The notes: a model not told the origin generated them from the letters alone. A stretch of DNA of 33,929 nucleotides from Leptofilum sp050292445 (GCA_050292445.1 JBNKLQ010000027.1:1-33929), one strand, 5' to 3'. Positions 23,974 to 33,299 are shown, counted from the stretch's first letter. Made by a program: numbers and translations.

Positions 23974-24028
23974 GATTTTCCTCCAAGAGTTGGTGTCAGT
24001 AGCCGGGCTGTCTGCCCACTACAACACG

Positions 24029-24484
24029 TTATGAAAGGGGGAGCACCTCGATCGTACCTCCAGCTGCCTCAATTTTCTCTTTAGCAGATGCAGAAAAACG
24101 ATGGGCTTTTACAGTAAGGGCCACGTCCAAATCGCCATCACCCAACACAACTACCGGATCAGTTGGTTTTTTGATGAGTCCGACAACAGACATAACTTCT
24201 GGCGTTACATCAACACCCTCAAAATCAAACTCTGCCAGGCTTTTGAGGTTAACTGGCTTATAGTAAACCTTGTTGATGTTGGTAAAACCACGCTTGTAGG
24301 GCAAACGGCGCGCTAAGGGCAGCTGACCACCCTCAAAATAGATGCCTTTTCCCCCACCACTGCGAGCGCCTTGACCCTTGGTACCACGGCCAGCAGTTTT
24401 TCCCTGCCCGGCAGCGATACCACGACCCACTCGCTTGCGCTTTTTCTTTGAGCCATCATTTGGGCGCAGATCGTGCAATTTCAT
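24029..24484 (-). CDS. rplO: 50S ribosomal protein L15
   Basis: The 151-residue product begins MKLHDLRPNDGSKKKRKRVG followed by the Gly-rich GKTAGRGTKGQGARSGGG that threads into 23S rRNA. The C-terminal KAHRFSASAKEKIEAAGG is conserved. ATG start one base after the rpmD stop. Confidence 0.98.
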   Translation of the reverse strand: MKLHDLRPNDGSKKKRKRVGRGIAAGQGKTAGRGTKGQGARSGGGKGIYFEGGQLPLARRLPYKRGFTNINKVYYKPVNLKSLAEFDFEGVDVTPEVMSVVGLIKKPTDPVVVLGDGDLDVALTVKAHRFSASAKEKIEAAGGTIEVLPLS

Positions 24485-24485
24485 T

Positions 24486-24668
24486 TTATTCTACCTCTTC
24501 CACTGTCACTAAGTGACTCACTTTATTGACCATGCCGCGAATAACGGCCGTATCCTCATGCTCAACCGTCTGGTTCAATTTATTGAACCCCAGCGCACGA
24601 ATGGTCCCTTTTTGATCTTTTTTATAACCAATTGAACTCTTCGTATACGTAATGCGTATCTTAGCCAT
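24486..24668 (-). CDS. rpmD: 50S ribosomal protein L30
   Basis: The 60-residue product MAKIRITYTKSSIGYKKDQK... is of normal L30 length. The frame extends five codons further upstream, but the ATG at 24668 overlaps the rpsE stop (TAATG) and gives the family's usual start. An ACGGCCGT palindrome encodes the TAV of HEDTAVIRGM, where the conserved L30 sequence often reads DTPxxRGM. Confidence 0.96.
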   Translation of the reverse strand: MAKIRITYTKSSIGYKKDQKGTIRALGFNKLNQTVEHEDTAVIRGMVNKVSHLVTVEEVE

Positions 24669-25186
24669 TAGCCACGACTCCAAAACGGGGTAACTTCAGC
24701 GACATCCTTACCGCGATCCGAAGCTACCTCTTGAACACTTTTCAGATTACGCAACCCATTCATAGTGGCTTGCAACACATTCAAAGCATTCGCACTACCC
24801 AGGGATTTAGACAAAATGTCTTTATACCCGGCTGCTTCAATAACGGCGCGAACGCCGCCACCGGCGATAACACCGGTACCAGGCGAAGCTGGCTTAAGCA
24901 AAACACGCGCTGCACCATGTACACCAATAATTTCATGCGGAACTGTGCTGCCCACAATCGGCACCTTGGTTAATGATTTACGAGCCGCTTCTAATGCCTT
25001 GCGGATAGCATCCGGCACAGATCGTGCTTTACCAACGCCAACACTAACACGCCCTTTGTTATCGCCAACTACCACAGTCACGCGAAACGCGAAACGGCGA
25101 CCACCCTTGACAACTTTAGCCACACGGGTAATGTCGATGATTCGTTCGTCGTATTCCTGTTCAAATTTTTGTCGTCTTTGACCCAT
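24668..25186 (-). CDS. rpsE: 30S ribosomal protein S5
   Basis: The 172-residue product has the double-stranded-RNA-binding fold (RRFAFRVTVVVGDNKGRVSV) and the C-terminal GTGVIAGGGVRAVIEAAGY plus KSLGSANALNVLQATMNGL. S5 contributes to decoding fidelity at the mRNA entry. ATG start. Confidence 0.98.
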   Translation of the reverse strand: MGQRRQKFEQEYDERIIDITRVAKVVKGGRRFAFRVTVVVGDNKGRVSVGVGKARSVPDAIRKALEAARKSLTKVPIVGSTVPHEIIGVHGAARVLLKPASPGTGVIAGGGVRAVIEAAGYKDILSKSLGSANALNVLQATMNGLRNLKSVQEVASDRGKDVAEVTPFWSRG

Positions 25187-25200
25187 TTCTCTCTCCGTCC

Positions 25201-25563
25201 TTAGAAGTCTAGGCCACCCTCACGGGCACCATCAGCCAACGCTTTAATACGGCCGTGATATAGATAACCACCACGATCAAAAAGAACTGTAGAAATACCA
25301 GCCGCTTTCGCCCGTTCGGCAATTGCCTTACCAACCATGGTTGCCTGCTCTTTCTTGCTTTTACCAGAAACTTCCCCACGCAGCGCTTTATCCACAGTAG
25401 AAGCCGAGACAACGGTTTTGCCAGCCACATCATCAATAACCTGAGCATAGATATGGTCCAGGCTACGGAAAACATTTAGACGTGGCCGTTCGGCCGTCCC
25501 TGATATTCTTGTGCGAATGCGGCGATGACGCCGCTTGCGTGCAACTTTTGATTTAATAGCCAT
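25201..25563 (-). CDS. rplR: 50S ribosomal protein L18
   Basis: The 120-residue product has the basic N-terminus RKRRHRRIRTRISGTAERPR and the conserved LNVFRSLDHIYAQVIDD. It ends FDRGGYLYHGRIKALADGAR. L18 binds 5S rRNA together with L5. ATG start. Confidence 0.98.
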   Translation of the reverse strand: MAIKSKVARKRRHRRIRTRISGTAERPRLNVFRSLDHIYAQVIDDVAGKTVVSASTVDKALRGEVSGKSKKEQATMVGKAIAERAKAAGISTVLFDRGGYLYHGRIKALADGAREGGLDF

Positions 25564-25578
25564 TGCTAACTACCTCTT

Positions 25579-26121
25579 CTAGACCTTGCCAGCTTTACCA
25601 GCTTTACGGCGAACGTACTCGCCTCTGTAACGAATCCCCTTCCCCTTGTAGGGCTCCGGGGGACGTTGCTTGCGAATGACAGCAGCCATTTCGCCCACAA
25701 CCTGCTTATCGATGCCAGAGATAATAATTGTTTTACTCCGGTTCTCAACAGCAAAAGAAACATCCTTGGGTGGCTCAAAACGCACTGGGTGAGAGTAACC
25801 CACATTCAGCACCAACGTTTGGCCGTCCATTTCAGCGCGATAGCCCACGCCTTCAATGTCCAGGATTTTGGTAAAGCCATCACTCACGCCCAAAACCATA
25901 TTGTTGATGAGCGATCGGGTCAGGCCATGCAAAGAGCGATGTTGACGAGACTCAGACGGCCGTTTCACCGTCAAAACCCCATCCTCCTGCTCAAATTGCA
26001 TGTCTGGATGAACCACCTGGGACAGCTGCCCCTTGGGACCTTTTACATTCACAGTCCCTTTTTTTACTTCAATTTGCACCCCATTTGGAATAGTAATGGG
26101 GGCTTTACCTATGCGAGACAT
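25579..26121 (-). CDS. rplF: 50S ribosomal protein L6
   Basis: The 180-residue product starts MSRIGKAPITIPNGVQIEV, has the two-repeat L6 fold with EGVGYRAEMDGQTLVLNVGY, and ends PEPYKGKGIRYRGEYVRRKA. It sits near the GTPase-associated centre. ATG start, 14 bases after rpsH. Confidence 0.98.
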   Translation of the reverse strand: MSRIGKAPITIPNGVQIEVKKGTVNVKGPKGQLSQVVHPDMQFEQEDGVLTVKRPSESRQHRSLHGLTRSLINNMVLGVSDGFTKILDIEGVGYRAEMDGQTLVLNVGYSHPVRFEPPKDVSFAVENRSKTIIISGIDKQVVGEMAAVIRKQRPPEPYKGKGIRYRGEYVRRKAGKAGKV

Positions 26122-26135
26122 ATTAATCCCTCCAA

Positions 26136-26543
26136 CTACCAGACCTTACAGAGCACTTCGCCGCCAACACCCATGCGGCGGGCCTGCTGCCCAGTCATAA
26201 TTCCCTGAGACGTAGTGACAATAGAAATACCCATGCCACTCAACACCCACGGGATGTCACCCTTACCAACATATACACGACGACCAGGGCGACTCACCCG
26301 CTCTAACCCGGTAATAACCGAGCGCCGGGTCCGCCGGTCGCCAACATATTTCAAAGTGACCTGCAAAACCGACTGCGGTTTCTCCGGCAGCACTTTGTAC
26401 GCTTCAACATAACCTTCTTTCTGCAACACTTCTGCAATCGCAACCTTAACATTCGAATGGGGCATAGAAACCGTTCTATGTTCCCGCATTTGGGCGTTGC
26501 GAATGCGTGTCAACATATCAGCAATTGGATCACTCATTGACAT
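26136..26543 (-). CDS. rpsH: 30S ribosomal protein S8
   Basis: The 135-residue product reads MSMSDPIADMLTRIRNAQ at the start and ends with GMGISIVTTSQGIMTGQQAR. There are two possible starts, Met1 and Met3. I kept the first ATG because AGGTGG is six bases before it. S8 binds the central domain of 16S rRNA and represses the spc operon in E. coli. Confidence 0.97.
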   Translation of the reverse strand: MSMSDPIADMLTRIRNAQMREHRTVSMPHSNVKVAIAEVLQKEGYVEAYKVLPEKPQSVLQVTLKYVGDRRTRRSVITGLERVSRPGRRVYVGKGDIPWVLSGMGISIVTTSQGIMTGQQARRMGVGGEVLCKVW

Positions 26544-26555
26544 GATACACCACCT

Positions 26556-26738
26556 TTACCAGCTTGATTTGACTACGCCAGGGATGTTGCCCTGCAACGC
26601 CTGCTCACGGAAACAAATGCGGCACAGACCAAAGCGGCGAATATAACCGCGCGGACGTCCACATAACTTACAACGATTACGAACCCGAACTTTATATTTA
26701 CGGTTCGATTCACGAGCAATCATTGATTTTTTTGCCAT
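26556..26738 (-). CDS. rpsN: 30S ribosomal protein S14, zinc-binding type
   Basis: The 60-residue type Z S14 begins MAKKSMIARESNRKYKVRVR and has the zinc pairs CKLC and CRIC, ending QGNIPGVVKSSW. The frame continues 19 codons upstream into rplE, but the ATG at 26738, one base after the rplE stop, gives the family length. Confidence 0.97.
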   Translation of the reverse strand: MAKKSMIARESNRKYKVRVRNRCKLCGRPRGYIRRFGLCRICFREQALQGNIPGVVKSSW

Positions 26739-26739
26739 A

Positions 26740-27285
26740 CTAATTCTCCCAGAAGGGCATGCCCAACATCGATAATAAACGCCGCCCCTCTTCATCTTGC
26801 TGGGCAGTAGTTACAATGCTAACTTCCATACCACGAATTTTATCAATTCGATCGTAATCAATTTCAGGAAAAATCAATTGTTCACGCAAACCCAGGGTGT
26901 AGTTTCCTCGACCATCAAAAGAATCCGGTGAAATACCCTGAAAGTCACGCGTACGGGGCAGCGCCACATGAACAAGGCGGGTCAAAAAAGACCACATCCG
27001 TTCGCCACGCAAGGTTACCTTCAACCCAATCACGCGCCCTTCGCGCAGCTTAAAGCTGGCAATTGAATTTTTCGCTTTGGTTAATACCGGTTTCTGGCCT
27101 GTAATTGCGGTAATATCGTTCACCGCAAACTCAATCGCTTTGGCATTATCCAAAGCCTCGCCTAAACCAACATTAACCACAATCTTTGTAATCCGTGGTA
27201 CCTGCATCACGCTAGAGTATTCAAACTCTTTTATCAAAGCAGGCACCACTTCATCTGCATACTGCTCTTTAAGTGGTGTAAACAC
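26740..27285 (-). CDS. rplE: 50S ribosomal protein L5
   Basis: The 181-residue product has VVNVGLGEALDNAKAIE, TKAKNSIASFKLREG and the C-terminal FPEIDYDRIDKIRGMEVSIV. It binds 5S rRNA and contacts P-site tRNA. The start is GTG at 27285, with GGAGG six bases upstream and no alternative ATG nearby. The 96-base spacer to rplX shows no clear element. Confidence 0.97.
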   Translation of the reverse strand: MFTPLKEQYADEVVPALIKEFEYSSVMQVPRITKIVVNVGLGEALDNAKAIEFAVNDITAITGQKPVLTKAKNSIASFKLREGRVIGLKVTLRGERMWSFLTRLVHVALPRTRDFQGISPDSFDGRGNYTLGLREQLIFPEIDYDRIDKIRGMEVSIVTTAQQDEEGRRLLSMLGMPFWEN

Positions 27286-27381
27286 AGTTTACCTCCGAGT
27301 TGAGTGGCAGGTCGGCATACGTTTCTTTTTCAAATCACGCACTTTGGCCACCTGGCTCACCGACGGTACTAATAAAATAAT

Positions 27382-27705
27382 TTAACTAATTGGATTACCG
27401 CTTTTCTTTGAAAAACGAATGCGGTTTCCATCTTCATCCCGGCGAACCCCAACACGGGTTGGCTCGCCAGTTTCCGGGCAAACAAGCATCACATTCGAGA
27501 CACTAATGGGGGCTTCAAATTCAATGATGCCACCTTGCGCCTGGCTGCGCCCACCCGTGGGACGGGGCTTCTGATGCTTCTTCACTAAATTAACGCCAGA
27601 TACCACCACACGGTTCTCTTTTGGTAGAACGCGCTGAACGGTACCGCGAGTTCCTTTATAGTTGCCAGAAACAACTTCTACTTCATCTCCAACTTTAATT
27701 CGCAT
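27382..27705 (-). CDS. rplX: 50S ribosomal protein L24
   Basis: The 107-residue product starts MRIKVGDEVEVVSGNYKGTR, a KOW motif, followed by VVVSGVNLVKKHQKPRP. The open frame extends 42 codons upstream into rplN, but the ATG at 27705 has GAGGAA in front and matches the family. L24 starts 50S assembly. Confidence 0.96.
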   Translation of the reverse strand: MRIKVGDEVEVVSGNYKGTRGTVQRVLPKENRVVVSGVNLVKKHQKPRPTGGRSQAQGGIIEFEAPISVSNVMLVCPETGEPTRVGVRRDEDGNRIRFSKKSGNPIS

Positions 27706-27715
27706 AGCTTCCTCT

Positions 27716-28087
27716 CTATAAAACCTCTGGGGCAAGCGACATGATACGATTGTAGCCAGCCGGACGAAGCTCACGGGCAACAGGACCAAAAATACGGGTG
27801 CCAACTGGATTCTTGCTGTCTGAATCAACAATCACTGCAGCATTGTCATCGAAACGAATATAGCTGCCATCATCGCGCTTGTACTCTTTTTTGGTGCGCA
27901 CGATAACTGCTTTTACGATAGAACCCTTTTTAACGGCCGAATTGGGCACGGCCTTCTTAACTGTCGCTGTCACCATATCACCCACGCTGCCGTAACGACG
28001 AATTGAACCACCCATCACCTGGATGACCAACAGTTCACGAGCACCGGAGTTATCTGCGACATTCAAACGACTTTCTTTTTGAATCAT
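27716..28087 (-). CDS. rplN: 50S ribosomal protein L14
   Basis: The 123-residue product starts MIQKESRLNVADNSGARELL and ends with RELRPAGYNRIMSLAPEVL, both conserved. L14 forms intersubunit bridges with 16S rRNA. ATG start, 10 bases before rplX. Confidence 0.98.
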   Translation of the reverse strand: MIQKESRLNVADNSGARELLVIQVMGGSIRRYGSVGDMVTATVKKAVPNSAVKKGSIVKAVIVRTKKEYKRDDGSYIRFDDNAAVIVDSDSKNPVGTRIFGPVARELRPAGYNRIMSLAPEVL

Positions 28088-28099
28088 GATGCAGTCCTC

Positions 28100-28351
28100 T
28101 TATTTTGCTCGCTCCAAAACGGAGACAACTGACCATCGCTTATGACGGCTGATGGGCTGGGATTCAATAATCTCGACACGATCACCAGTACGGCATTCAT
28201 TTGCTTCGTCATGTGCCTTGTACTTTTTCACCAGGCGCATCACTTTGCCGTAAATTGGGTGGCGTTTCGTTGTCGTTACGGCCACAACGACGGTTTTATC
28301 CATCTTGTCGCTCGTCACAACGCCTTTTAATTGTTTACGTTGCTCTCTCAT
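28100..28351 (-). CDS. rpsQ: 30S ribosomal protein S17
   Basis: The 83-residue product has the OB-fold pattern KGVVTSDKMDKTVVVAV, the loop KRHPIYGKVMRLVKKYKAHD and the C-terminal RTGDRVEIIESQPISRHKRW. ATG start, nine bases after rpmC. Confidence 0.98.
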   Translation of the reverse strand: MREQRKQLKGVVTSDKMDKTVVVAVTTTKRHPIYGKVMRLVKKYKAHDEANECRTGDRVEIIESQPISRHKRWSVVSVLERAK

Positions 28352-28360
28352 GATCTACCT

Positions 28361-28788
28361 CTATCCTGCAACCTCAGCCGCCACGATGCGCTGGGATTGT
28401 CCTGCTTTCTTAGATTGACGGCGGCTGTGCGGCCGTTTTTTGTTTAAGTTCACCAGTGCTGTGGCCACCTCATTACCGCTGCCATCAACAAAGGTTACTT
28501 GCCAACCGCTATCTTCATAACTGTACCGAGCAGATGCTTCCCACTCTTTACCAGCCAGGGCAGATACCAGATTTTCGCTGGCAACGGCCGTTTCAATAGC
28601 CAATTGTCGCATGTTCAAAACTGTTTCCAGTTGAGCAATCTCACGACGCACGGCCTTGAGGCGAGAATAATCTTCCAGCCGGGCAGACGCCTGTTGGAAC
28701 CGCAGGTTAAACATCTCCTCGCGGCCGTTTTCCAACATCTCTTCCAGCTTGGCATCACTCATTTCACGTAATTCCACAATATTTGCCA

Positions 28789-28789
<1 letters not shown>
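28361..28789 (-). CDS. rpmC: 50S ribosomal protein L29 with long C-terminal extension
   Basis: The 142-residue product is about twice the usual 60-75 residues. Residues 1-65 are a normal two-helix L29 (ELREMSDAKLEEMLENGREE, FNLRFQQASARL, RREIAQLETVLNMR). From residue 67 comes an extension of about 76 residues with a probable beta-rich segment (YSYEDSGWQVTFVDGSGNEV) and a very basic tail (NKKRPHSRRQSKKAG). The junction is marked by an ACGGCCGT palindrome encoding Thr67-Ala68-Val69. The stop and neighbouring gene spacing are normal, so this is a true C-terminal addition rather than read-through. Its ATG overlaps the rplP stop. L29 lies at the peptide exit, where the tail could bind nascent-chain factors (speculative). 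Confidence 0.95.
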
Positions 28790-29205
<416 letters not shown>

Positions 29206-29260
29206 AGCTCAAACTCCGTCCAAAACTCAGGAAAGTTCTCACGCTCTCCAGAATTTACTT

Positions 29261-29932
29261 TTACTCACTAATATAGACATCCGTGGCTTCAAACTCGGTT
29301 TTCTGCGGCAGGATTTCCCCTTTGTAGACCCATACCTTCACGCCAATGCGGCCAAAGGTTGTCTTAGCCTCAGAAAATCCATATTGCAAATCGGCCCGAA
29401 TTGTGTTGCGAGGCACACGGCCGTCCCAAAGTTTCTCTTTACGCGCCATTTCAGAACCGCCTAAACGGCCGCTTACCTCAATGCGGATACCTTCCACACC
29501 CTGGCGCATCGCTTGCTGAATCGCACGCTTCATAGCCCGGCTATGAGAAATGCGACGCTGCAATTGTCCAGCAACATTTTCAGCAATCAACTGAGCATCG
29601 GTATCTGGCTGAGAAATCTCTTCAACCTCAACCCGAACCGCTTTATCTGTTAAATTGCGTAGCTTACTACGCAGCTCCTTCACCGAAGAGCCTTTACGGC
29701 CAATCACAATACCTGGACGGGCTGTATGAATGGTTACCTGAACTTGATTGGGAAACCGTTCAATCTCCAGCAAAGAAATACCAGCCGAAGGCAATTCCTT
29801 CATGATGAGTTTGCGAATAGCAAAATCCTCATGCAAACGTTCTTCGTACTGCTTTCCCTCAGCAAACCAACGCGTATTCCAATCGCGAATTGTTTTTAAA
29901 CGGAATCCAACAGGATGTACTTTGCGTCCCAA
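29261..29932 (-). CDS. rpsC: 30S ribosomal protein S3
   Basis: The 223-residue product starts (M)GRKVHPVGFRLKTIRDWN, has the KH-domain loop VIGRKGSSVKEL, and the C-terminal GVKVWVYKGEILPQ. It forms the mRNA entry helicase site. The start is TTG at 29932, with GGAGG seven bases upstream and no ATG option that keeps the N-terminus. Confidence 0.97.
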   Translation of the reverse strand: MGRKVHPVGFRLKTIRDWNTRWFAEGKQYEERLHEDFAIRKLIMKELPSAGISLLEIERFPNQVQVTIHTARPGIVIGRKGSSVKELRSKLRNLTDKAVRVEVEEISQPDTDAQLIAENVAGQLQRRISHSRAMKRAIQQAMRQGVEGIRIEVSGRLGGSEMARKEKLWDGRVPRNTIRADLQYGFSEAKTTFGRIGVKVWVYKGEILPQKTEFEATDVYISE

Positions 29933-29982
29933 GACTAATCCTCCATACCATCGCTAGCATCCGCGCTAACGACCGGTTTCAT

Positions 29983-30360
29983 TTAATCACCGTACTCAAT
30001 CACATCCCGTTCAGCCAAAATAACTGTCACATGGGATGACCGCTTAATAATAGGCCGAAAACGGCCGCGTCCAGCAAATCGACCACCATAAGGTGCCTTG
30101 CGGTGCCGTGGACCATCATCTGCAAAAATTTTGCTCACATAAAGCTCATCAGCTTCCAAGCCAAAATTTTGCTCGGCATTTGCCACAGCGGAGGCAATCA
30201 GCTTGTACACAGGCTCGGCTGCACGTTGGGGCATAAAGCGCAACGTATCCAATGCTTCCTGCGCATTCTTGCCGCGCACTGCATCCACAATCAACCGCAC
30301 CTTTTGTGGCGTAATTTGTAAATGGCGTAATGATGCCTTAATCTCAAATGCTTCAGCCAT
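29983..30360 (-). CDS. rplV: 50S ribosomal protein L22
   Basis: The 125-residue product has LRHLQITPQKVRLIVDAVRG, the N-terminal domain, and the exit-tunnel hairpin around APYGGRFAGRGRFRPIIKR, ending VTVILAERD. The hairpin is the macrolide-relevant loop. ATG start two bases after rpsS. Confidence 0.97.
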   Translation of the reverse strand: MAEAFEIKASLRHLQITPQKVRLIVDAVRGKNAQEALDTLRFMPQRAAEPVYKLIASAVANAEQNFGLEADELYVSKIFADDGPRHRKAPYGGRFAGRGRFRPIIKRSSHVTVILAERDVIEYGD

Positions 30361-30362
30361 GA

Positions 30363-30644
30363 TTAACGACGCCCCTTCTTTTCCGCTCGGCTGATATGAC
30401 CACGGAACGTGCGTGTGGGTGCAAACTCACCCAGCTTGTGCCCCACCATATTCTCCGTAATATAAATCGGAATATGGCGACGGCCGTCATAAACAGCAAT
30501 TGTGTGTCCCACCATCTGCGGAAAGACAGTGCTAGAACGAGACCAGGTACGAATCACTTCACGCTTCTTCGAACTGTTCAGCGTCTCAACCTTCTTCAAC
30601 AACTTCGGACTAATGTACGGACCTTTTTTTAGTGAACGAGACAT
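30363..30644 (-). CDS. rpsS: 30S ribosomal protein S19
   Basis: The 93-residue product starts MSRSLKKGPYISPKLLKKVE and has TWSRSSTVFPQMVGHTIAVY and VGHKLGEFAPTRTFRGH. The NGR-type palindrome encodes the DGR of YDGRRHIP. ATG start. Confidence 0.98.
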   Translation of the reverse strand: MSRSLKKGPYISPKLLKKVETLNSSKKREVIRTWSRSSTVFPQMVGHTIAVYDGRRHIPIYITENMVGHKLGEFAPTRTFRGHISRAEKKGRR

Positions 30645-30659
30645 ATCCTAATCTACCTC

Positions 30660-31502
30660 CTACCGGCGCTTCTTGCTGCGACGACGGAAAATGAACTTAT
30701 CCGTAGCCTTATTACGACGGGTACGCTTACCTTGTGCCGGTTGTCCCCACGGCGTCTTCGGCGCGGCCATACCAATCGGCGAACGGCCTTCACCACCACC
30801 ATGCGGATGATCGTTCGGGTTCATAGCTGAACCACGCACACCAGGGCGAATGCCCAAATGGCGTTTGCGTCCCGCCTTACCCAGCTTCACGTTACCATGT
30901 TCCACATTACCAACCTGGCCAATGGTTGCCAGACAATCCTGCGGAACATATCGCTCCTCACCAGATGGCAAGCGGAGCGTCACATAGCGGGGATGATCTT
31001 TAGCTAACAGTTGCGCCGAGGTACCGGCAGAACGAACCATCTGCCCCCCACGACCAACTTGCAGTTCAATATTATGAACTTGAGTACCCAGCGGGATATT
31101 TACAAGCGGCAAAGCATTTCCAGGGCGAATTTCTGCCTCGGGACCACTCATTATCTCATCCCCAACGCGCAAGCCCAATGGTGCAATAATGTACCGCTTC
31201 TCACCATCTGCATACACTAGCAAGGCAATGCGCGCAGAACGGTTTGGATCATATTCAATTGAACTTACCCGAGCTGGGATTCCAAACTTATCACGTCGTT
31301 TGAAATCAATTTGACGAAAACGACGCTTGTGTCCACCACCACGATGACGGATGGTGATCTTCCCGCGAAAGTTACGGCCGCCTTGCTTTCTTAAACCTTT
31401 GGTAAGTTTGCGTTCCGGGGAAACCCGGGTCACTTCCTCAAAGGTTTGCCCACTCATGTCACGGCGACCCGGCGACGTGGGCTTAAAAACTTTAATTGGC
31501 AT
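30660..31502 (-). CDS. rplB: 50S ribosomal protein L2
   Basis: The 280-residue product has RGKITIRHRGGGHKRRFRQI, IEYDPNRSARIALLVYADGE and the peptidyl-transferase-proximal GSAMNPNDHPHGGGEGRSP with its conserved His. ATG start with GGAGG upstream. The 92-base gap to rplW shows only a weak GGCATTT/AAATGCC pairing. Confidence 0.98.
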   Translation of the reverse strand: MPIKVFKPTSPGRRDMSGQTFEEVTRVSPERKLTKGLRKQGGRNFRGKITIRHRGGGHKRRFRQIDFKRRDKFGIPARVSSIEYDPNRSARIALLVYADGEKRYIIAPLGLRVGDEIMSGPEAEIRPGNALPLVNIPLGTQVHNIELQVGRGGQMVRSAGTSAQLLAKDHPRYVTLRLPSGEERYVPQDCLATIGQVGNVEHGNVKLGKAGRKRHLGIRPGVRGSAMNPNDHPHGGGEGRSPIGMAAPKTPWGQPAQGKRTRRNKATDKFIFRRRSKKRR

Positions 31503-31594
31503 ATTTCCTCCAGAGACGGGTTACAGGCATTTTGACCTTCTAGGAACAAACCCTGATAGGCAAATGCCCTCATCCCTGCTCAAAATTCTAAATA

Positions 31595-31894
31595 CTACAC
31601 ACCTTCGAACAGATCGATACTGTCCCCAGGCGAAAGAGTGACAATCGCTTTTTTCCAGCCAACCTTCCGCGTGGTAACACGACGAAAACGGCGTGCTCGC
31701 TTGGCTGGCATATTGGCTACACGAATCTTTTCAACAGAAACCTCGGGCCAAGCCAATTCAATCGCTTGCTTAATTTGCATCTTGTTGGCCCGTGAGTGCA
31801 CCACAAATGTATATTGATTGTTAAAATCAACGTTAAAACTACTTTTTTCTGTCACCACAGGGCGACGGATGACTTCACGCCAGTGCAACTGCAT
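31595..31894 (-). CDS. rplW: 50S ribosomal protein L23
   Basis: The 99-residue product has IRRPVVTEKSSFNVDFNNQY, NKMQIKQAIELAWPEVSVEK and a basic loop AKRARRFRRVTTRK. L23 is the docking site for trigger factor and SRP at the tunnel exit. ATG start two bases from rplD. Confidence 0.96.
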   Translation of the reverse strand: MQLHWREVIRRPVVTEKSSFNVDFNNQYTFVVHSRANKMQIKQAIELAWPEVSVEKIRVANMPAKRARRFRRVTTRKVGWKKAIVTLSPGDSIDLFEGV

Positions 31895-31896
31895 GA

Positions 31897-32562
31897 TTAT
31901 GCCTCCTCCCCAGTTTCTTCAACTTCTTCGAATTCTTCTACTTCACCCAGGAAATTGGTAATCACATCCAAGGCGGCCAAAGGCATCACAATTTTGTCAT
32001 ACCCCAGAAGATCGCGAATGTTCAGGTAATTTGCGTGCAAAGCCTTCACATCGCTCAAATTTCTGGTTGATTTCTCTACATTATCATTGCGTCCTGGTAA
32101 AAGCACCAGAGCGCTTTCATCTGCCACCACTGCCTGCACAAAGGCTTTCATATCGCGCGTTTTGGGGGTGTCTAAACTCAGTTCATCCACCAAAATAATA
32201 GCGTCATTTTCTGCCTTCGCGCTCAAAGCGGAACGCAAGGCTGCCCGACGCATTTTCCGGGGCATCTGTTTGATGTACTTACGAGGCAGAGGCCCATGAG
32301 CCACGCCACCGCCCACAAAAATAGGTGCGCGTTTGCTGCCATGACGGGCATTACCCGTCCCTTTTTGGCGATAAGCCTTGGCCCCTGTCCGGCTTACTTC
32401 CGAACGACCCTGCGCCTTGTGCGTTCCCAGGCGAGCATTGGCCATCTGCCGTACCAACGCCTGGTGCATCAGATCACGATTAATTTTTGCTTCAAATATG
32501 CTAGCTGGAAGGTCTACGCTGTTGACTTCCTTGCCAGCCATGTTGAAAACCGAAACTTTCAT
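31897..32562 (-). CDS. rplD: 50S ribosomal protein L4
   Basis: The 221-residue product has the tunnel loop TGAKAYRQKGTGNARHGSKR and GVAHGPLPRKYIKQMPRKMR, with an acidic C-terminal tail (EEVEEFEEVEETGEEA). The frame can begin one codon earlier at a GTG. I prefer the ATG at 32562 because GGAGG then has a seven-base spacing. L4 represses the S10 operon in gamma-proteobacteria. Confidence 0.96.
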   Translation of the reverse strand: MKVSVFNMAGKEVNSVDLPASIFEAKINRDLMHQALVRQMANARLGTHKAQGRSEVSRTGAKAYRQKGTGNARHGSKRAPIFVGGGVAHGPLPRKYIKQMPRKMRRAALRSALSAKAENDAIILVDELSLDTPKTRDMKAFVQAVVADESALVLLPGRNDNVEKSTRNLSDVKALHANYLNIRDLLGYDKIVMPLAALDVITNFLGEVEEFEEVEETGEEA

Positions 32563-32575
32563 CACAACGCCTCCG

Positions 32576-33235
32576 CTAGCCTTTTGCTGCTTTCTGAATA
32601 ACTACGAGCGACCCTTTTGCCCCAGGAATAGATCCCTTTACGGCCAGCAAGTTACGCTCTGCATCAATACGCATCACTTCCAAATTTTGAGCGGTATGGC
32701 CGTCATTGCCCATCCGGCCCGGCATCCGCTTGCCTTTAAAGACACGCGCCGTACCAGATGTCCCCCCAATTGAACCAGGGGCACGCCAACGGTCGGACTG
32801 ACCGTGGGTTTTAATGCCACCACCAAACCCATATCGTTTAACGACACCAGCAAACCCTTTACCTTTGGTTTTGCCGCTAACGTCGATGCGTTCGCCAATT
32901 TCAAATTGTTCTACGGTTAATGTTTGGCCCACTGTGTGATCTGCTACATCTTTGGTGCGAAATTCACGCAGATAACGCAAGGCGGGAATATTTTGGCCTT
33001 TTTTGCGACCCTTCCCTTTTTTCAGTAGTCCAAGATGACCCTGTTGACCTTTGCTTAACCGTTTTTCTTTAACTTCACTAAACCCGATTTGAACGGCCGT
33101 ATACCCGTCCGAATCTTCCGTCTTCAGTTGTGTTACGTAACAGGGTCCAGCCTCAATGATCGTCACCGGGGTGACAACACCATTTTCGTCAAAAACCTGG
33201 GCCATACCCAATTTTCTGCCTAGTAATCCTTTCAC
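32576..33235 (-). CDS. rplC: 50S ribosomal protein L3
   Basis: The 219-residue product starts (M)KGLLGRKLGMAQVFDENG and has KGKGFAGVVKRYGFGGGIKT, HGQSDRWRAPGSIGG and FKGKRMPGRMGND. The start is GTG at 33235 with GGGAGG five bases upstream. L3 organises the peptidyl transferase centre. Confidence 0.98.
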   Translation of the reverse strand: MKGLLGRKLGMAQVFDENGVVTPVTIIEAGPCYVTQLKTEDSDGYTAVQIGFSEVKEKRLSKGQQGHLGLLKKGKGRKKGQNIPALRYLREFRTKDVADHTVGQTLTVEQFEIGERIDVSGKTKGKGFAGVVKRYGFGGGIKTHGQSDRWRAPGSIGGTSGTARVFKGKRMPGRMGNDGHTAQNLEVMRIDAERNLLAVKGSIPGAKGSLVVIQKAAKG

Positions 33236-33299
33236 CTTAACCTCCCAGGACTGTCAGCAACCAGGCTTGTGCTGCATCATCCTTTAGTAGAGATCTGTT

